Counted from the stretch's first letter, positions 8,824 through 17,608 are shown. The stretch: DNA of 43,811 nt from Fibrobacter sp. (GCA_017503015.1 JAFVTX010000052.1:1-43811); one strand, 5' to 3'. Notes: generated by a model not told the origin, from the sequence alone. Numbers and translations are program-made.

Positions 8824-9495
8824 CTAGACAAAATACGGATAGATATATTCCTCCGCCAGTTGAGGGAGACGGGCAAGAACCACCCGCTTACAAGCCATGT
8901 CCGAACCTTCGTAAATCTTGCGGAGCGTGTCCAGCGAGAAATGCCCCAGACGCTTGCGGGAGGTAGGCAGGTGGGCGATGTGCCAGCCTTCGGGCCGAAT
9001 TTTTCCGCGGCCTGGGACGAACACCCGGTCAAAGCCGAAAGCTCCGTCGGTGGCAAAACGTTCATCCAAAAACTTGTGGAAGGCGGCGAACATTCCGGAG
9101 CACTCCTCCGGCGTAAGCTGGACTTCGTAACCTTCTGGGCAGGCTCGCCCATCTACCACGTCCAGGTCTGTCCCAAGATGATGACGGCTCGCCCCCGGAA
9201 GGGCCGACCAGGTGAGAATGGCATACATCAGTTCTTCTTCGTCTTGAGGCCGTTCCATGGGAACACCTTCTGCCGAAAACAGGGGCAGTTCCCCACGGGC
9301 CTTGCGGTTCCAGATGGAAAGCTGCCGTTCAAAAGGGCGGTAGGCCGATTCTATCCGAAGTTCAAATCCTTCCGCCGCAGCCGCATCTTTTAATTTGTTC
9401 AAAAAAGGCAGGATTTCGGCATCCACAAGGTAACCGGGAGCCGCCTCTACAAGGTTCGGCTTTCCAAGTCCGTAGGGCAACAAATCTTCGGTCAT
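8824..9495 (-). CDS. D-alanyl-D-alanine carboxypeptidase, VanY/M15 family
   Basis: Zinc D,D-carboxypeptidase of family M15B, expected to trim the terminal D-Ala of peptidoglycan stem peptides. The SxHxxGxxxD zinc motif is present as SRHHLGTDLD (H105, G108, D112), the last ligand in GWHIAHLP, and the family's SAYRPFERQ segment near residue 50. From ATG 9495 the protein is 223 aa with no signal peptide, so export is not evident. The start is set by a TAATG overlap with the stop of ruvC; a longer frame from 9534 would overlap ruvC by 40 bases and is less likely. Co-transcribed with ruvC by overlap. Confidence 0.85.
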   Translation of the reverse strand: MTEDLLPYGLGKPNLVEAAPGYLVDAEILPFLNKLKDAAAAEGFELRIESAYRPFERQLSIWNRKARGELPLFSAEGVPMERPQDEEELMYAILTWSALPGASRHHLGTDLDVVDGRACPEGYEVQLTPEECSGMFAAFHKFLDERFATDGAFGFDRVFVPGRGKIRPEGWHIAHLPTSRKRLGHFSLDTLRKIYEGSDMACKRVVLARLPQLAEEYIYPYFV

Positions 9496-10061
9496 TAAAT
9501 TTCCACTCCCATCTTCTTGATCAGGTCTTTCCACTGCTGGACAGAGGCCTTTTTCTTGCGGACCGTAGGCCGTTTTTTCAGAGCCGCAGTCAAGGGCGGC
9601 GGATTTCCGTGGGTCCAGGCGATGGCCAGGGCGTCCGAAGCGTCCAGCGGAAGGTCGGAGCCCTGTATCCCGAGCTGTGCAAAGACCATGTGGGCCACCT
9701 GTTCCTTAGAGGCGGCACCATCGCCGGTAACGGACAGCTTGACTACCTTGGGCGGATATTCGTCAAAGGACATGCCCCGCTTGCGGCAGGCCACAAGAAC
9801 CGCCCCGCGGATATGTCCGAGCACCAGGGCACTCTTGGCATTTTTGGCAAAGAACACCCCTTCCATGGCCAGGGCGTCTGGCCGGTACTGGTCCAGCAGG
9901 GATTCCAGCTTGGTGATAATCTGTAATAGACGGTCCTCCAACGACTTAGACGCCGGTGAATGGATGGTGCCGTATTCCAGCACCGAAAACCCCTTCGGAT
10001 TCTTTTCTAGAAAGGCGTATCCTGTCGTAATAGAGCCCGGGTCGATGCCGAGAATAACCAT
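9495..10061 (-). CDS. ruvC: Holliday junction resolvase RuvC
   Basis: Crossover junction endodeoxyribonuclease that cuts Holliday junctions symmetrically, working with RuvAB in recombinational repair. The RNase H-like fold and four acidic catalytic residues are present: D7 (GIDPGSITTGYAF), E67 (AMEGVFF), D140 and D143 (LDASDALAIAWTH), plus the family motif VTGDGAASKEQV. At 188 aa it is slightly longer than E. coli RuvC, with a Lys-rich tail. ATG 10061 is chosen because RuvC normally begins just before ILGIDPG; an in-frame ATG at 10100 has no support. ruvA and ruvB are not here. The stop overlaps the next start by one base. A TACTTTT box ends 5 nt before the ATG. Confidence 0.93.
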   Translation of the reverse strand: MVILGIDPGSITTGYAFLEKNPKGFSVLEYGTIHSPASKSLEDRLLQIITKLESLLDQYRPDALAMEGVFFAKNAKSALVLGHIRGAVLVACRKRGMSFDEYPPKVVKLSVTGDGAASKEQVAHMVFAQLGIQGSDLPLDASDALAIAWTHGNPPPLTAALKKRPTVRKKKASVQQWKDLIKKMGVEI

Positions 10062-10116
10062 AGCCAAAAAGTAGATAAAATGACCTAAAAAGTGTTCCAT
10101 TCCGGGTATTTTTTAT

Positions 10117-10123
10117 TAGATTC
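10117..10123 (+). promoter_or_regulatory. TAGATTC box upstream of primase-like gene
   Basis: TAGATTC 17 nt before ATG 10141, followed by a GGAGG ribosome site (10130-10134). The preceding gene is divergent, so this is the natural promoter position. Confidence 0.45.
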
Positions 10124-10140
10124 CTATATGGAGGCTCCCT

Positions 10141-12024
10141 ATGCTTATCGACCAGGAAAACTCAGGCTTTGTACATGTAAAGACCCACCCCCGTCAGTTG
10201 GGAATTCCCCTCAGCCGGTGGGGCCGGAACCTGATTTCCAGTTGTCCGTTCCACGCTCCCGAAGAGACCTCCCTGTTCTTCTACGACGCCCTGGGTTACT
10301 GGCGTTACCGCTGCCTCCAGTGCGGTAGCGAAGGCGACCTGGTGGAATTCGTGATGCGGAGCCGCTTCAACGGCATGGATGAACCCGCCGCTCGGGCAGA
10401 AGCCCTGGAATTCCTGGGCGGACTCGAACAGGAACAGGACTCCAAGAAAGACGACCACCTTTTGCTCAAGGAAGTAGGTGGCGAAAAGTCCAAGGTGCTG
10501 GAATGTTTTGTCCGTTATTGCCACTGGGCCGCCTGCAAGAGCCCATCTTCCGAAGAATTTCTACAGTCCAGGGGCTGGAACATCGGTCAGGCCCAGCTCT
10601 ACGGCCTGGGCTACTACAGTGGCGACCCGGAGCCCTTCTTTAGTTATTGCATGCTTTCCGGGCTGGAACGCCACCAGGTCAGTTTCTATCTGGACAACCT
10701 GGAAGCCTACCACGAACCGAGAATTACTATTCCCGCACGCAATTCCAAGGGGCTCATCCATTCTGTGTATGGCCGCCTCATGGAAGATGACGGCAAGCCC
10801 CACCCCTACGTTTCTTTTGCCTCGGGCCCAAGCGATATTCCCTTCAATATCCAACCCGAAAACAGCAACCCCATTATCGTAGAAGGTTTCTTCGATGCCC
10901 TGACTGCAGACCTGGCGGGGATTCCCGGCGTGGTTTCCACCATGTACCAGGAATTGACCCTGAGCCACCTGCTCAAGCTCAAGGCCTGCGGCGCCGATTC
11001 CGCCACCGTCATTCTCAGGCGTGAAAACAACAGGCGCGAACAGGAATACCGTATCCAGGGTTACCTGAAAATGGCCGAAGAACTGGACATGCGTTTCAAG
11101 TCCATCGTGCTGTCCAAGGACGAAACGGTAGATGTACTGGTCCGCGACAAGGGCGCCGATTACCTGCTTGACCTTATCGACAAGACCGAAGAAGACACGG
11201 TTCACACCCACCGCCGTTCCATGCTGCTCCAGGACATCAAGGAGAACTACGATGCCGCCATGGGTTGCCCTCCAGACACCTGCGTAGGCTACGCCTTGAA
11301 CAATTTCCCGAAACTCACCAAGGAAATCGACGGCATCCAGTCCGGCTGTTTCTTCGTTTCGTCCAAGCCCTTTGGCCTCAAGACATCGCTCCTGTCTAGC
11401 CTTGCCCTGGACCTTATAGACAGCAACCCCATCTTGAAGATTATCTATATCGCCCTGGAAACGCCCCGCCGGCAGATTTTTGACCGCATGGTGGCCATGG
11501 AAACAGGCGAATCAATCCTTACGGTGCGTAAGCAAAACGAAGACGATGCGATTAACGGCAAGATTCTCGAAGCCACCAAAAAACTCATGAATCTGGTCCG
11601 TACCAACCGTCTAGAAATCTGGGAAGACTACCCCACCTTCGACAACAACGAGATGATGAGCATTTTGAAAGAAGAGCGGAAACAGAATTCCGACCTCATC
11701 GTGATGATTGACGGTCTGGACCACTTGAAGATAGACGGACGACTTGAGCTTGACGACATTCACGAGCGCAGGTCCTTCGTGATGCTGGACCTGTACAAGA
11801 GCCTGGACATTCCCCTGTTCCTTGGCGGAGAACTGATACCCACCGAAGAAGGCTTTGAAGGCCCGAGGCCCTACCTGCGTGATTCCGACGCCATCTACTG
11901 GCTGGATTCCCAGAACAAGACCCTCACCCTGTCCGTGAATTCCAACAGGCTGGGCGTAAGCCACAAGTACAACTGCCCCATCTTCATCGACCCCATGTCC
12001 AACAAGATGCAAGAAGCGGAATAG
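10141..12024 (+). CDS. DnaG-DnaB-like primase/helicase fusion with degenerate active sites
   Basis: 627 aa with the domain order of a primase-helicase (T7 gp4/Twinkle-like). Residues 35-61 form a CHC2 zinc site, C35-x2-H38-x19-C58-x2-C61, followed by a DnaG-like N-terminal core (FLQSRGW..., RITIPARNSKGLIHSVYGRL). The TOPRIM-like region keeps the glutamate (VEGFFDA, E248), but the DxD metal motif is replaced by RREN at 293-296. The later DxxVDVLVRDKGADYL matches the DnaG segment after TOPRIM. Residues ~385-610 resemble the DnaB RecA domain: P-loop-like KPFGLKTS with Leu413 where the last Gly should be (K414 kept), YIALETPRRQIFDRM and Walker-B-like LIVMIDGLDHL (D524). Ten bases separate it from the glycosyltransferase. 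Catalysis looks unlikely without metal ligands; a structural or regulatory role is inference. Confidence 0.75.
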   Translation: MLIDQENSGFVHVKTHPRQLGIPLSRWGRNLISSCPFHAPEETSLFFYDALGYWRYRCLQCGSEGDLVEFVMRSRFNGMDEPAARAEALEFLGGLEQEQDSKKDDHLLLKEVGGEKSKVLECFVRYCHWAACKSPSSEEFLQSRGWNIGQAQLYGLGYYSGDPEPFFSYCMLSGLERHQVSFYLDNLEAYHEPRITIPARNSKGLIHSVYGRLMEDDGKPHPYVSFASGPSDIPFNIQPENSNPIIVEGFFDALTADLAGIPGVVSTMYQELTLSHLLKLKACGADSATVILRRENNRREQEYRIQGYLKMAEELDMRFKSIVLSKDETVDVLVRDKGADYLLDLIDKTEEDTVHTHRRSMLLQDIKENYDAAMGCPPDTCVGYALNNFPKLTKEIDGIQSGCFFVSSKPFGLKTSLLSSLALDLIDSNPILKIIYIALETPRRQIFDRMVAMETGESILTVRKQNEDDAINGKILEATKKLMNLVRTNRLEIWEDYPTFDNNEMMSILKEERKQNSDLIVMIDGLDHLKIDGRLELDDIHERRSFVMLDLYKSLDIPLFLGGELIPTEEGFEGPRPYLRDSDAIYWLDSQNKTLTLSVNSNRLGVSHKYNCPIFIDPMSNKMQEAE

Positions 12025-12034
12025 TCTGCGTTCC

Positions 12035-13234
12035 ATGCCGCAAGCGCCCTTCACCATCGTCGATTTCAACAACTTCTGGAGTCCGTCTGGAGGCGGTGTT
12101 CGGCGTTATCACCTGCAAAAGATGGCGTTCTACGAAAACCGCCAGGATGTACTGAGCGTATTCGTGATGCCCGACAGCCGCACCTTCACCGAAAAAAGAG
12201 GAACGGGGCTCATTATCGAGCATGTTGATGCCTACCGATTCCCCGGAAACTGGGAATACCGCTTTATCTGGAAGCAAAAGCAGATTCGCCCAATCCTGAA
12301 AAAGTACATGCCCCAGGTCATCGAGGTGGGTTCTCCCTACATTTTGCCAACTGTAGTCCGCAGGGCTGCCAAGAGGATTTGCCCTGAAGCCATACTCCTC
12401 AGTTTCTGGCACGCCGACTTCCCTGTCACCTATGTGGGTCGCCCTGTTGCAAACAAACTAGGCCGTTTTTTCGGTAGCATTGCCGAGCGGGTCGCCTTCT
12501 GGTACGCCCGACAGGAATTCAGGAAGTTCGACGGAATTCAGGTCTCTTGCAAGGAGGTGATGGACCGACTGGAAAAGCGCCACCTCCCCCACAGCCACTG
12601 GATTCCCCTGGGTTGCGACATCCAGATGTTTTCGCCCTCCAAGCGGGACGAGGCCCTGGTGGCCGACTTCAAGAGCGGAAACCCCGACAGGCTTACCATA
12701 TTTTTCCCTCACCGGTTTTGCGAAGAAAAAGGCATTGAACTTTTGCTTGGAGCCTACGACGAACTGACGGAGCGGCTAGGCGTCGAGCCGGAAATCATCT
12801 TGGCGGGCACGGGGCCGTATCTGCCCCAAGTTAAAGAGGCTGTACAAAAGTACAAGCACATCCGCTATGTAGGCTTTATCAAGTCCATCGACGAAATGGC
12901 CCGTCACTACGCCAGCGTAGACATGGGGCTTGCCCTTTCGGGCTGGGAAACCTTCGGGCTTTCTATCCTGGAAAGCATGGCCAGCGGAAATGCCCAGATT
13001 GGAGCCTCTACCGGAGCCGCCTTTGAACACGTGACGGAATCGGGAGCGGGCAAAATTCTTCAGGAGCGCACCCCACATGCCCTGGCAGAGGCCATCGTGG
13101 AGCTGTACCGCTCCGATATGCAGGCCATGAAACAAAAGGCCCGAGCCTACGCCGAGAAATTCAGCTGGAACGACTGTTTTGGGCGTCAGCTCGACCTATA
13201 CCGAAAACTTTATCAAGCAAAGAGGAACTCATGA
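12035..13234 (+). CDS. GT4-family glycosyltransferase
   Basis: GT-B fold retaining glycosyltransferase, family GT4, transferring a sugar from a nucleotide-sugar donor to an unknown acceptor such as a lipid, glycan or surface polymer. The N-terminal acceptor half opens with a Gly-rich loop (FWSPSGGGVRRYHL). The donor half carries FPHRFCEEKGIELLL, ILAGTGPYLPQV and the diagnostic E-x7-E motif ETFGLSILE (E305, E313). 399 aa, normal length, no transmembrane helix. It starts 10 bases after the primase-like gene and its stop overlaps the next start by 4 bases, so it sits in the middle of a three-gene operon whose logic is not obvious. Confidence 0.88.
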   Translation: MPQAPFTIVDFNNFWSPSGGGVRRYHLQKMAFYENRQDVLSVFVMPDSRTFTEKRGTGLIIEHVDAYRFPGNWEYRFIWKQKQIRPILKKYMPQVIEVGSPYILPTVVRRAAKRICPEAILLSFWHADFPVTYVGRPVANKLGRFFGSIAERVAFWYARQEFRKFDGIQVSCKEVMDRLEKRHLPHSHWIPLGCDIQMFSPSKRDEALVADFKSGNPDRLTIFFPHRFCEEKGIELLLGAYDELTERLGVEPEIILAGTGPYLPQVKEAVQKYKHIRYVGFIKSIDEMARHYASVDMGLALSGWETFGLSILESMASGNAQIGASTGAAFEHVTESGAGKILQERTPHALAEAIVELYRSDMQAMKQKARAYAEKFSWNDCFGRQLDLYRKLYQAKRNS

Positions 13235-13548
13235 TCAGACACATCGTATTCTGGAAACTGAAGGCCGAAGCCGAAGGCGCCACCGCCAAGGAAAACGGCC
13301 AAAAGATGGTGGACGCCTTCCACGCCCTGGAAGGTAAAATTCCCGGTCTCGTGAGCATCGAATCTGGACTGAACTTCGGCAAGGCCGAACTCGGTAATGG
13401 CGACGTGGAATACGACATTGCCCTGGACACCACCTTCCGCACCAAGGAAGCCCTCGATTTCTATCAAGGCCACCCGGAACACCAAGCTATCGTCGCCTTC
13501 GTGAAGAAGGTAGTCACCGAACGCCGGGCGGTAGATTTCGAGTTCTAG
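13231..13548 (+). CDS. Dabb-domain (stress-responsive alpha/beta barrel) protein
   Basis: 105-aa ferredoxin-like dimeric alpha/beta barrel protein of the Dabb family. Recognised by the opening MIRHIVFWKLK, the central GKIPGLVSIESGLNFG and DIALDTTFRTKEALDFYQGHPEHQAIVAFVK, with the conserved His near the N-terminus and the YQGHPEH segment. Family members are small and mostly uncharacterised; some are stress-induced and others act as cyclases. No specific substrate can be inferred. ATG overlaps the glycosyltransferase stop as ATGA, so it is translationally coupled. Confidence 0.85.
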   Translation: MIRHIVFWKLKAEAEGATAKENGQKMVDAFHALEGKIPGLVSIESGLNFGKAELGNGDVEYDIALDTTFRTKEALDFYQGHPEHQAIVAFVKKVVTERRAVDFEF

Positions 13549-13565
13549 AGAGTCGTTCTTTTTAC

Positions 13566-13572
13566 TACATTT
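13566..13572 (+). promoter_or_regulatory. TACATTT box, 7 nt before ATG (leaderless-type)
   Basis: TACATTT then seven bases (TTCACGT) then ATG 13580, with no Shine-Dalgarno. The same box-N7-ATG layout is seen at 17609, 19725 and 42402, suggesting transcription begins at or within a base or two of the start codon. Confidence 0.6.
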
Positions 13573-13579
13573 TTCACGT

Positions 13580-14074
13580 ATGGTCCAACTGAGTCAAACA
13601 TCCTGGCAAGAGTTCTCCCTGAAGAACGTTCTGGAGACGCTGCAATACGCCCCGATGAACCTGACCATAGGTAAGAACCCCCAGTTGCACTACACCTTCC
13701 CCAAAAATCTTGAACCGGGCGCCACGGTGCGCTACAACCTCCAGTGGGGGTTCAAGACCTTGAAGTGGACCGGCATTGTCAGTTCCGTCAAAGAAAACAA
13801 GATTACCGTGCGTCTTGGCGAAGGTCCCTTCCGTGGGTTCACCGCAAAGCACAGCTTTGTTGACGAAGGGAATATGACCGCCTGCTACGACGAGATGAGT
13901 TTCCAGGGGTTCACGGATATTCCCGAAGAAGTTTTCGCCGAGATTATCGACAAGGCAAACATCGTGTACGGCATCTATTCCCGCAAGGACACCCGCGACG
14001 TGATGCTGGCCTACGAAGCCCAGAAAAAGACCCAGTCCATCGAGGCCCTGGACCAGAGCGCTACTGCAGGTTAA
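13580..14074 (+). CDS. SRPBCC (START/Bet v1)-like protein
   Basis: 164-aa protein with the outline of the SRPBCC superfamily, the hydrophobic-ligand-binding cavity fold of polyketide cyclases and START proteins. The run LEPGATVRYNLQWGFKTLKWTGIV, ITVRLGEGPFRGFTAKHSF and NMTACYDEMSFQGF follows the usual order 'G..i.Y.l..G....W...i', 'GPf..w.H.F' and 'T.m.D.v.y'. Ligand and role are unknown. It begins a run of closely spaced genes (ubiD starts 24 bases after the stop). The UbiD neighbour makes a small hydrophobic ligand such as a quinone precursor conceivable, but that is speculation. Confidence 0.6.
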   Translation: MVQLSQTSWQEFSLKNVLETLQYAPMNLTIGKNPQLHYTFPKNLEPGATVRYNLQWGFKTLKWTGIVSSVKENKITVRLGEGPFRGFTAKHSFVDEGNMTACYDEMSFQGFTDIPEEVFAEIIDKANIVYGIYSRKDTRDVMLAYEAQKKTQSIEALDQSATAG

Positions 14075-14098
14075 GGCCCTCAAAACCTGGGGATTTCC

Positions 14099-15934
14099 AT
14101 GTACGCCACTCTAGAACAAGCCCTGCTTGATTTGGAAAGAGCAGGGCTTTTGAAACGCATCCACGACGAGGTGGATCCGAACCTGGAAATGGCCGAAATG
14201 GCACGAATCGCCTTTGAAAAGGGCGGGCCAGCCCTGCTGTTTGAGAATGTGAAAGGCAGCAAGTTCCCGGCGGTGGCAAACCTTTACGGCACGCAGCAGC
14301 GCATGGACTTCCTGTTCCGGGACACCCTGGAATGTACCAAGGCCGCCGTGCTGTTCAAGTCGAATCCCGTAGATTTTTTCAAGCACCCCCACCTCGGGAA
14401 CCTGATACTGGCGGCAAAAGCCGGACTCCACAGTTTGCCCGTTCAAAACGGAAGCTTGGCCGACTTCGAAGAATGCTCCCTGCAAGACTTGCCGCAAATC
14501 AAGTGCGCCCCCGATGACGGCGGAGCATTCCTTACATTACCCCAAGTGGCAAGCCGCCCAGGCAAAAGCGCAAGCGTCATGACCACGAACTTGGGCATGT
14601 ACCGTATCCAGATTTCCGGCAACGAATACAGCCCCGACGAATGCGGACTCCATTACCAGATCAAGCGGGACATCGCCAGGCATCACCAGAAAGCGATAGA
14701 AGAAGGCCGCCCGCTAAAGGTCAGCATTTTCTTGGGAGGGCCGCCGGCACACACCATCGCCGCCATCATGCCCATGCCCGAGAACCTGTCGGAACTGCTT
14801 TTCGCTGGGATGCTCTCCGGCCGAAGGTTCCGCTATTTTGTCCATAACGGTTACTTCGTTTCTAGCGACGCGGACTTCTGCATCTTGGGAGAGATGGCGC
14901 CGGACTTGAAACCGGAAGGCCCCTTCGCAGACCATGTGGGTTATTACTCCGGAAAGCACCTGTTCCCCTATCTGAAGGTAAAGAAGGTCCTCTGCAAAAA
15001 GAACGCCATCTACCCCTTTACCGTAGTAGGCCGCCCGCCGCAAGAAGACACCCTTTTCGGGAATTTCATCCACAAGGTGACAAAGCCCATGGTGCCTGCC
15101 TCTTTGCCGGGAGTCCACGCCGTACATGCCGTAGATGCGGCGGGCGTGCACCCGCTTTGCCTCGCCCTTGGCTCGGAAAGTTTCAGGCCTTACGTAAAGC
15201 CCGAAGAACGGGAGCCCATGGAGCTTTTGAAGACGGCAAACGCCCTGCTAGGATTTAACCAGGTGAGCCTTACCAAGTACCTGATGATTGCCGCCAAAGA
15301 GGACAATCCAAAGCTGGACGTGAACAAGATCCCGGAGTTTTTCGGCCACGTTCTAGAACGAATGCGCACGGACAGGGATTTGCACTTTCAGACAGAAACT
15401 ACCACGGACACGCTGGACTACACGGGCAGCTCCTTAAATCACGGCTCCAAGCTGGTCATTGCCGCCGCAGGGCCCAAGATTCGCGACCTGCGAAACGATA
15501 CCGCCGACCTGCAGAGCCTACATCTGCCAGCTGCCTTTACCGATGCCAAAATTGTAATGCCTGGAGTCGTTGTGCTGAAATGGAACAGCGGCATGGCGGA
15601 ATCCTTCAAGAGCGGACTTGCCGCTTTGCGGGATTCCCTTGCGAAATGGAATTTCCGCGAGAACTACCCATGGGTAAGCGTCGTAGATGACACCTCTACA
15701 TTGGGCATAGATAATCCGCAAGCCAACCTTCAAGATTTCTTGTGGCTGACCTTTACCCGGTCAGATCCGGCCCGAGATTTATACGGTCTGAACGAGCGTT
15801 ACGTCCACAAGCACTGGGCCTGCGAGGCCCCCCTGATCGTGGACGCCCGAATCAAGCCCCACCACCAGAAAGCCATTACCTTCGACAAAGCCGTCAGGGA
15901 ATCGGCCCTAAAAAAACTGCAGGGCATTTTGTAG
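14099..15934 (+). CDS. ubiD: UbiD-family (de)carboxylase
   Basis: Prenylated-FMN-dependent decarboxylase of the UbiD family. Family features: N-terminal MYATLEQALLDLERAGLLKRIHDEVDPNLEMAEMA and GPALLFENVKGS; central MTTNLGMYRIQISGNEY; LGGPPAHTIAAIMPMPENLSELLFAGML; and the catalytic region ILGEMAPDLKPEGPFADHVGYYS with the EGPF glutamate. At 611 aa it is longer than E. coli UbiD (~497 aa), like the larger forms in menaquinone-making bacteria. A role in quinone biosynthesis is the usual assignment, but UbiD substrates are diverse and no UbiX, UbiA or mqn gene adjoins. The stop TAG is part of the ribosome site of the next gene. Confidence 0.85.
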   Translation: MYATLEQALLDLERAGLLKRIHDEVDPNLEMAEMARIAFEKGGPALLFENVKGSKFPAVANLYGTQQRMDFLFRDTLECTKAAVLFKSNPVDFFKHPHLGNLILAAKAGLHSLPVQNGSLADFEECSLQDLPQIKCAPDDGGAFLTLPQVASRPGKSASVMTTNLGMYRIQISGNEYSPDECGLHYQIKRDIARHHQKAIEEGRPLKVSIFLGGPPAHTIAAIMPMPENLSELLFAGMLSGRRFRYFVHNGYFVSSDADFCILGEMAPDLKPEGPFADHVGYYSGKHLFPYLKVKKVLCKKNAIYPFTVVGRPPQEDTLFGNFIHKVTKPMVPASLPGVHAVHAVDAAGVHPLCLALGSESFRPYVKPEEREPMELLKTANALLGFNQVSLTKYLMIAAKEDNPKLDVNKIPEFFGHVLERMRTDRDLHFQTETTTDTLDYTGSSLNHGSKLVIAAAGPKIRDLRNDTADLQSLHLPAAFTDAKIVMPGVVVLKWNSGMAESFKSGLAALRDSLAKWNFRENYPWVSVVDDTSTLGIDNPQANLQDFLWLTFTRSDPARDLYGLNERYVHKHWACEAPLIVDARIKPHHQKAITFDKAVRESALKKLQGIL

Positions 15935-15942
15935 GAGCAACC

Positions 15943-17583
15943 GTGTCCAGGACTTTGCGCAACATTTTGAATGTTTGGACAATCCTAGCAACGACGCTGG
16001 CCGTTTCTGCCTTTGCCCACGGGCGGTGCGGCACCATGCAGGCAGTAGAAAGTTGGATAGAGAACAAGGGAAAGGTCACGACTGCAGCAACAACCACGCA
16101 GGGTTCCTGCGAAGTCGAGGATTACTACGACTCCGTCTATTCCAAGACCACCTCCCATTTCCAGATTTTCTATGTACTGAACGGGCCTCATGCCGCTACG
16201 GAAAAATTCGTAGACAGCCTGGCCGTCAACCTGGAAAAAGCCTGGAACCTGCATGTTACAAAAAATAAAATGTTGGTTCCAAAAGGCAGGGACACCACCG
16301 TCCATTACCAAAAGCCCGTTAAGTCCGGACTCTACGGAGTCGAAGTCTTGGAGCTGAACCTTGTCCGCAATCCCAAAACCATTCACGGCAGCTCCGGTTT
16401 TTGCGAAGAATGCTTTGCCGTCACGAATTTCTCCGGCAGAAACAACTGGCAGACTTCGGAGCTTATGATTGACAACGATTTTATGGTCGTTGACTTGTTC
16501 AATCCCGAATACGCCAGCCTGGATGTAGGCGGAAAGAAATGCAAATACTGGAAATCCACAAAGCCGATTATCCATGCCACCGAAAAATATTCCTACGCCG
16601 AAAAATGGGACAAGGCCATCCGCGTCACGGCATTCCACGAACTGTACCACGCCATCCAGGTCCGCTACCTGAGCCCTTACGAGCACATGAATTTCTGGTT
16701 CGAGGCGTCTGCCACTGGCATGGAAGAGGTGGGGGCCCCCGAAGTGAACGACTATGTCCGTTATATTCCAGAGTTCCTGGATCAGACCGGAACCCCGATT
16801 GACCAAAATACGGCCATCTACGGAGCCTCCCTCTTTTTCCTGTACCTTCACAACCGTGTAGATTCCCTCTTTGACAAATCCATCTGGGAAAACTTCTCCA
16901 AAAATCCTGAAGGTTCTTTCCGGCAACAGTACGCAAGCGCTGTCGAGGCCCGCAAGAAGAATCCGCAAGACGTTTTTCAAGACTTTGCGGAGCGCCTCGC
17001 CTATTCCGGCAAGAACAGCAAGGCCGTAGATTCCAGCGCCTGGTTTTCTGCGGATCAGCCTCTCTGGAAAACGGTTCCCTACATTTATAGCACCGAAGGA
17101 TTCAGGCCCGATTCCTCCATATTCTCCTACAATTACTACGGAGCCGGTTTCCCGAATCTTGAAAACTATGCCGGCAAGGCTTCTGTGCTGCTGTTCAAGG
17201 ACGGCCATGCCAGCCTGCGGAAAATCTCTAGCATAAACACCCTGGATTCACTGCGAACCGAAAGCTTCGCCGCCGATTCCATCATCTGGATTTTCAGCCG
17301 TTTCGAGAATCCCTCTCCCCTGCCCGGGAAGCTTGCCTCAAAACCCCTGCGGGCCTACCCCACCCCCTGGCGGCACGGGAACCTTTGTTTTGCTCCACTG
17401 CCTCTGGACAAGAAATTCATCGAAATCCGTAACCGCAGGGGCGACCTGATTTTCCGGGAAAAATATAACAGCGAGACCCACTGCCTAGACGAAAGCTTTA
17501 TAAAATCAAAGATGGTTCCCGGTGTTTACCGCTATAGGGCGGGCTCCAGCGGCAAAACCAAGGATTTAATGATTATCTATTAA
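15943..17583 (+). CDS. Exported zinc metalloprotease-like protein (MXAN_6640-like)
   Basis: Secreted putative metalloprotease. GTG 15943 is chosen because AGGAG (15933-15937, overlapping the ubiD stop) lies five bases upstream and the protein then begins with a signal peptide (MSRTLRNILNVWTILATTLA, cleavage near AFA-HG). The zinc motif HELYH is at H232-E233-H236; E254 in WFEASATGMEE is a plausible third ligand (gluzincin-type spacing). The FHELYHAIQVRY and W-EA-(S/T)AT-ME pattern matches the MXAN_6640 group. The last ~45 residues (RNRRGDLIFREK...VPGVYRYR) resemble a weak C-terminal sorting or adhesion domain. Numerous cysteines fit an extracytoplasmic site. 546 aa. The substrate is unknown. 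Confidence 0.75.
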   Translation: MSRTLRNILNVWTILATTLAVSAFAHGRCGTMQAVESWIENKGKVTTAATTTQGSCEVEDYYDSVYSKTTSHFQIFYVLNGPHAATEKFVDSLAVNLEKAWNLHVTKNKMLVPKGRDTTVHYQKPVKSGLYGVEVLELNLVRNPKTIHGSSGFCEECFAVTNFSGRNNWQTSELMIDNDFMVVDLFNPEYASLDVGGKKCKYWKSTKPIIHATEKYSYAEKWDKAIRVTAFHELYHAIQVRYLSPYEHMNFWFEASATGMEEVGAPEVNDYVRYIPEFLDQTGTPIDQNTAIYGASLFFLYLHNRVDSLFDKSIWENFSKNPEGSFRQQYASAVEARKKNPQDVFQDFAERLAYSGKNSKAVDSSAWFSADQPLWKTVPYIYSTEGFRPDSSIFSYNYYGAGFPNLENYAGKASVLLFKDGHASLRKISSINTLDSLRTESFAADSIIWIFSRFENPSPLPGKLASKPLRAYPTPWRHGNLCFAPLPLDKKFIEIRNRRGDLIFREKYNSETHCLDESFIKSKMVPGVYRYRAGSSGKTKDLMIIY

Positions 17584-17594
17584 TGCCTAATTTC

Positions 17595-17602
17595 TAAATT
17601 TG
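17595..17602 (+). promoter_or_regulatory. TAAATTTG box, 7 nt before cysE ATG
   Basis: TAAATTT(G) at 17595-17602. After the seven-base box, exactly seven bases (GAACGCG) precede ATG 17609, again without a Shine-Dalgarno. It lies just 12 bases after the upstream stop codon, so cysE can be transcribed separately from the metalloprotease gene. Confidence 0.6.
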
Positions 17603-17608
17603 AACGCG

